From an uncultured Bacillota bacterium (GTDB lineage: Bacteria > Bacillota > Clostridia > Caldicoprobacterales > UBA3941), in assembly GCA_937960725.1 (NCBI GenBank), contig CALGOY010000186.1, forward strand, positions 1-7,109: a stretch of 7,109 bases of DNA, written 5' to 3'. Below the pieces are notes generated by a model that was not told the DNA's origin, did no database searches, and saw only the letters and a program-made list of their open reading frames with translations. Position 1 is the first letter of the stretch; the number at the start of each line of letters is the position of its first letter. Positions 4,250-7,109 of the stretch are shown here, piece by piece. A program made the translations under genes and the position numbers.

Positions 4250-5662
4250 ATGGATTTAAAATCGCTTGAAAAATTAGAAAAGGTTTACGAATATGCTTGG
4301 GATAAGTATTCAGAGCAGGATCTTAACAAGGTTTTCGAATTAGCAGAAAGGTATAAAGAGTTTATGTCCCTATGCAAGACTGAACGGGAATGCGTCCAAG
4401 AATTTATCCGGCAGGCAGAAAGCCATGGATTTAAAAATTTAGATACCCTTATAGCCGAAGGAGCCAGCCTTAAGGCAGGGGACAAGGTATATGCAAACAA
4501 CCGGGGTAAAACCCTAGCCCTGTTTATCATAGGAAAAGAGCCCTTAGAAAAGGGGATGAGGATAGTCGGCTCCCATGTAGACTCTCCAAGGCTTGATTTA
4601 AAGCAAAACCCTTTGTACGAAGATTCCAATTTAGCCATGCTTGAAACCCATTATTATGGAGGAATAAAAAAATATCAGTGGGTTGCGATTCCCCTAGCTA
4701 TCCATGGAGTTATTGTAAAAAAGGATGGCACCGTAATTAATGTAGTAATCGGAGAAGACGAAGATGATCCAGTCGTTGGCGTTTCGGATCTATTAATTCA
4801 CCTTGCATCAGATCAGATGGAGAAAAAGCTGTCAAAGGCAATTGAGGGGGAAGATCTAAACATCTGCATTGGAAGCATTCCAATCAAGGATAAGGAGGCA
4901 AAGGATCGGGTCAAAAAGAATATTTTAAGGCTTATAAATGAGAAGTATGGAATAGATGAAGAAGACTTTGTATCAGCAGAGCTAGAGGTAGTTCCAGCGG
5001 GCAAGGCCAGGGATTATGGATTAGACCGGAGCATGGTAATGGCCTATGGCCAAGATGATAGAGTATGCGCCTATGCATCCTTTGAGGCTTTTATGCAGAT
5101 TGAAAATCCCGATAAGACCTGTGTTGTACTAATGGTAGATAAGGAGGAAATCGGGAGCGTAGGAGCTACTGGCATGACTTCTAAATTCTTTGAAAATGCG
5201 GTGGCGGAAATTATGAACCTAATGGATGACTACAGCGAGCTTAAGCTAAGAAGAGCATTAGCCAGCTCTAAGATGCTTTCTGCTGACGTCAGCGCTGCCT
5301 TTGATCCTAATTATCCATCGGTAATGGAGAAGAAAAACTCCGCTTTTATGGGTAGGGGTGTAGCTTTCAATAAGTATACCGGAGTTCGAGGCAAATCCGG
5401 CAGCAACGATGCTGATGCCGAATATATCGCAGAAATTCGCTCCATTATGGATAAGCATGGCGTAACCTGGCAGACTGCAGAGCTTGGAAAAGTAGATCAG
5501 GGCGGTGGAGGAACAATTGCCTATATTCTAGCCGAATATGGCATGGATGTTATCGATTGCGGAGTACCGGTCCTTAATATGCATGCCCCTTGGGAGATAG
5601 CCAGCAAGGCTGATATATACGAAGCGATGAAAGCTTATCGGGCATTTTTATTAGAAGCATAG
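4250..5662 (+). CDS. M18 family zinc aminopeptidase (aspartyl aminopeptidase type)
   Basis: This 470-residue protein is a full-length M18 metallopeptidase, a cytoplasmic di-zinc exopeptidase that removes N-terminal (often acidic) residues from peptides; family members form large oligomers. Metal and catalytic motifs appear in order: RIVGSHVDSPRLD (His109, Asp111), AYGQDDRVCAY (Asp269/270), MVDKEEIGSVGATG (Glu299, Glu300), LSADVSAAFDP (Asp346) and NMHAPWE (His445). Two further M18 landmarks are KYTGVRGKSGSNDADAE (375-391) and DQGGGGTIAYILAEYGMDV (416-434). The length agrees with bacterial M18 enzymes. No signal peptide is seen. The ATG at 4250 is taken as the start because AGGGGG lies seven bases upstream. 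It follows the GNAT gene by 37 bases and precedes the PHP gene by 84. Its place beside an acetyltransferase may be incidental. Substrate specificity cannot be read from sequence. Confidence 0.93.
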   Translation: MDLKSLEKLEKVYEYAWDKYSEQDLNKVFELAERYKEFMSLCKTERECVQEFIRQAESHGFKNLDTLIAEGASLKAGDKVYANNRGKTLALFIIGKEPLEKGMRIVGSHVDSPRLDLKQNPLYEDSNLAMLETHYYGGIKKYQWVAIPLAIHGVIVKKDGTVINVVIGEDEDDPVVGVSDLLIHLASDQMEKKLSKAIEGEDLNICIGSIPIKDKEAKDRVKKNILRLINEKYGIDEEDFVSAELEVVPAGKARDYGLDRSMVMAYGQDDRVCAYASFEAFMQIENPDKTCVVLMVDKEEIGSVGATGMTSKFFENAVAEIMNLMDDYSELKLRRALASSKMLSADVSAAFDPNYPSVMEKKNSAFMGRGVAFNKYTGVRGKSGSNDADAEYIAEIRSIMDKHGVTWQTAELGKVDQGGGGTIAYILAEYGMDVIDCGVPVLNMHAPWEIASKADIYEAMKAYRAFLLEA

Positions 5663-5746
5663 AAATAAAGGCGTAAAAAGCATTTTCGTTAGCAAATATG
5701 ATTATATAGTACAAATATAGCATTGTAAAAAAGGTGGTAAAAATAG

Positions 5747-6421
5747 ATGAACACAATATTAATCGACACCCATGTTCATACCAGCGAAGTGAGTCCATGC
5801 GCTAAAGTGCCAGCAAAAAATATGGTCGCTTATTATAAAAAAGCGGGATATGACGGCATTATAATTACAGATCATTATTTTGATGGTTACTTTGAAAGCC
5901 TTCCCTATGATAATTGGGCCGATAAGATAGACTGTTTTTTATCTGGGTATAGGGCGGCTTTAGAAGCAGGAAATCAGCTAGGTCTAAAAATCTATTTAGG
6001 CATGGAGCTGCGCTTTCAGGGCAGCCTCGAAGATTATTTAATATATGGAATAGACGAAGAATACCTCATCCAAAATCCAGAGCTTTATAAACATAGCTTA
6101 GAAAGCTTTAGGGAGAGCATAGAAGGCACGGATATACTAATTTTCCAAGCCCATCCATTCCGTAGCTGGATAAAAGCAGCGGATCCAGCCTTATTGGATG
6201 GCGTGGAAGTGATAAATGGAAATCCACGCCATGACTCCCGCAATGATCTGGCTTTGGAATTTGCGTCAAAGCATGGGCTGATGATGACTGCAGGCTCAGA
6301 TTTCCATCAGCCCGAGGATGTAGGGATCTGCGGTATCAAGATATACGAGGGCATTTCTGACTCTAAAGAGCTGGCCCAATGGATGAGAGAAAATAAGTCG
6401 TTTGAATTGTATATCTCTTAA
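5747..6421 (+). CDS. PHP-domain metal-dependent phosphoesterase
   Basis: This 224-residue protein is a stand-alone PHP-fold enzyme with an apparently complete metal site: DTHVHT (His9, His11), IITDHYFDG (Asp42, His43), GMELRF (Glu87), FQAHPFR (His136), and AGSDFHQPE (Asp185, His187). Glu154 in DGVEVING is also typical. Such proteins hydrolyse phosphate esters such as histidinol phosphate or short nucleotides, usually with Mn, Fe or Zn; here the substrate is unknown. It lacks any polymerase or other fused domain, so it is not DNA polymerase C or X. Assignment as histidinol phosphatase (HisK type) is not supported by any neighbouring his gene. The ATG has AAGGTGG nine bases upstream. An 84-base gap separates it from the aminopeptidase gene with no clear promoter or terminator, so it is probably the last gene of that unit. 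Its stop directly abuts a strong terminator. Confidence 0.88.
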   Translation: MNTILIDTHVHTSEVSPCAKVPAKNMVAYYKKAGYDGIIITDHYFDGYFESLPYDNWADKIDCFLSGYRAALEAGNQLGLKIYLGMELRFQGSLEDYLIYGIDEEYLIQNPELYKHSLESFRESIEGTDILIFQAHPFRSWIKAADPALLDGVEVINGNPRHDSRNDLALEFASKHGLMMTAGSDFHQPEDVGICGIKIYEGISDSKELAQWMRENKSFELYIS

Positions 6422-6464
6422 TATAAAATAAAGCAACACTTTTGAGGTGTTGCTTTATTTTATA
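6422..6464. terminator. Strong intrinsic terminator, symmetric (18-bp perfect stem)
   Basis: The left arm 6422-6439 and right arm 6447-6464 pair without mismatch around the loop TTTTGAG (6440-6446). The GC-containing core GCAACAC/GTGTTGC is flanked by an A-rich left side and a T-rich right side (TTTATTTT), as in a bidirectional rho-independent terminator. It begins one base after the PHP-gene stop codon. Confidence 0.92.
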
Positions 6465-6478
6465 GAGCTTGTTATAAT
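6450..6478 (+). promoter_or_regulatory. Extended -10 promoter for the transaldolase gene, overlapping the terminator
   Basis: TATAAT (6473-6478) is perfect and carries the TGn extension (TG at 6470-6471). A partial -35, TTGCTT (6450-6455), sits exactly 17 bases upstream, inside the right arm of the terminator. The expected start near 6485 leaves a leader of about 55 bases before the ATG. Confidence 0.65.
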
Positions 6479-6539
6479 ATTAACAAAGTATAGAATCTGA
6501 CATAGATCATAATAGAGTAGAGAGAAGGTAGGCGTGGAA

Positions 6540-7109
6540 ATGATTTACTTGTTAGACACAGCAGACATAGGGGAAATAGAGAGGCTAATTGATCTGTACC
6601 CCATAGACGGGATAACCACCAATCCTACTATTATTTCAAAGAGCGGCCTTAAATTAAAAGAGGCAGTAAAGCGGATAAGAAGTCTGATAGGCAATAAGAA
6701 AATGCTTCACGTCCAAACAATCAGCGATACCGCCGAAGAGATGATAGATGAGGCTTTGCGGCTAAGGGATCTGGCAGAGGGAAATTTCTATGTCAAAATC
6801 CCTGCAAATCCCCAAGGCATTAAGGCCATAAGGTATTTGAAAGAATTGGGATTAAACGTAACGGCCACAGCGATTTTTACCCAACAGCAGGGCCTTATAG
6901 CCGCTAAAGCAGGGGCTGATTTCATAGCGCCCTATGTCAATCGCTTGGACAATATATCATCCCATGGAATTGCTGTAGTTGCGGACTTAGTGAAATTGAT
7001 GGATATCTACAATTTAAATACCAAAGTATTGGCAGCCAGCTTTAAAAACGTAGATCAGGTATACAGAGTGAGCATGGCTGGTACCCATGCGGTTACAATT
7101 AGCCCCGAG
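6540..7109 (+). CDS. Transaldolase / fructose-6-phosphate aldolase (Fsa/TalC family), 3'-truncated
   Basis: The frame is open from the ATG at 6540 to the window end, giving 190 residues of a family whose members have about 215-220, so some 25-30 C-terminal residues are missing. The sequence matches small single-domain transaldolases: MIYLLDTADIGEIERL, DGITTNPTIISKSG (23-36), FYVKIPANPQGIKAI (83-97) with the Schiff-base Lys86, TATAIFTQQQGLIAAKAGA (108-126), IAPYVNRLD (129-137) and KVLAASFK. It transfers or cleaves dihydroxyacetone units in sugar-phosphate metabolism. Gln59 and Tyr132 occupy the positions of E. coli FsaA Gln59 and Tyr131, which leans towards aldolase activity, but the family is annotated both ways. 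An in-frame GTG at 6534 is five bases after AAGG and is an alternative start; the ATG gives the family-typical N-terminus. It has its own promoter after the upstream terminator. Confidence 0.92.
   Translation, partial: MIYLLDTADIGEIERLIDLYPIDGITTNPTIISKSGLKLKEAVKRIRSLIGNKKMLHVQTISDTAEEMIDEALRLRDLAEGNFYVKIPANPQGIKAIRYLKELGLNVTATAIFTQQQGLIAAKAGADFIAPYVNRLDNISSHGIAVVADLVKLMDIYNLNTKVLAASFKNVDQVYRVSMAGTHAVTISPE

Noticed and set aside
4285..4638. 117-residue minus-strand ORF within the aminopeptidase gene
   Set aside because: It is fully antisense to a conserved M18 domain and has no motif or promoter; it is a frame shadow.
5663..5746. TATAGT at 5705-5710 as a separate promoter for the PHP gene
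   Set aside because: No -35 at acceptable spacing and no TG extension; co-transcription with the aminopeptidase gene is simpler.
1..7109. CRISPR array, tRNA/rRNA, insertion sequence, phage or defence system
   Set aside because: I saw no regularly spaced repeats, no tRNA-like cloverleaf, no transposase or integrase motifs and no defence-type domains. The genes belong to common metabolic families.

Overview
The window looks like a contig from a low-GC Gram-positive anaerobe of the Clostridia/Tissierellia type. The reasons are AT-rich intergenic DNA, strong Shine-Dalgarno sites (AAGGAGG, GGAGGG, AGGGGG), several TGnTATAAT extended -10 promoters, occasional TTG starts, and gene families typical of that group: a YqxD-type protein, a ferredoxin-tailed aldo/keto reductase, RpiB, an M18 aminopeptidase and an Fsa-type transaldolase. 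This is an inference from gene content; there is no rRNA or other marker to fix the taxon.

Layout. Bases 1-46 are not genomic: they match the 3' part of the Illumina universal (P5) adapter. They run straight into a 5'-truncated pyridoxamine-phosphate-oxidase-like flavoprotein gene (48-281, +). Convergent to it is a minus-strand pair: a ferredoxin-tailed aldo/keto reductase (961-1983) followed by a UPF0178/YqxD-family protein (461-910). A 159-base divergent region carries extended -10 promoters in both directions. On its plus side lie rpiB (2143-2586) and a metallo-beta-lactamase-fold hydrolase (2634-3272). A hairpin at 3277-3312 ends that unit and overlaps the 3' end of a convergent 60-residue, ten-cysteine zinc-ribbon protein (3290-3472, -). 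A near-consensus promoter (TTGACA-N17-TATTAT) then drives a probable GNAT acetyltransferase / M18 aminopeptidase / PHP phosphoesterase unit (3649-6421). That unit closes at an 18-bp perfect stem terminator. The next promoter has its putative -35 inside the terminator stem and reads into a transaldolase/fructose-6-phosphate aldolase gene that runs off the right end (6540-7109).

Function. Most genes are conserved housekeeping or general enzymes. RpiB and the Fsa/transaldolase-family enzyme both act on pentose- and hexose-phosphate pools, but they are about 4 kb apart in separate transcription units. I see no CRISPR array, tRNA, rRNA, transposase, phage gene or toxin-antitoxin pair, and no convincing new multi-gene system. 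The most distinctive items are the Cys-rich mini-protein, the Asp-to-Gly change in the signature motif of the YqxD-like protein, the nested terminator/promoter, and the adapter remnant. No gene-free stretch exceeds about 180 bases; 282-460, between the convergent PPOX-like and YqxD-like genes, holds no hairpin or complete promoter I can defend.
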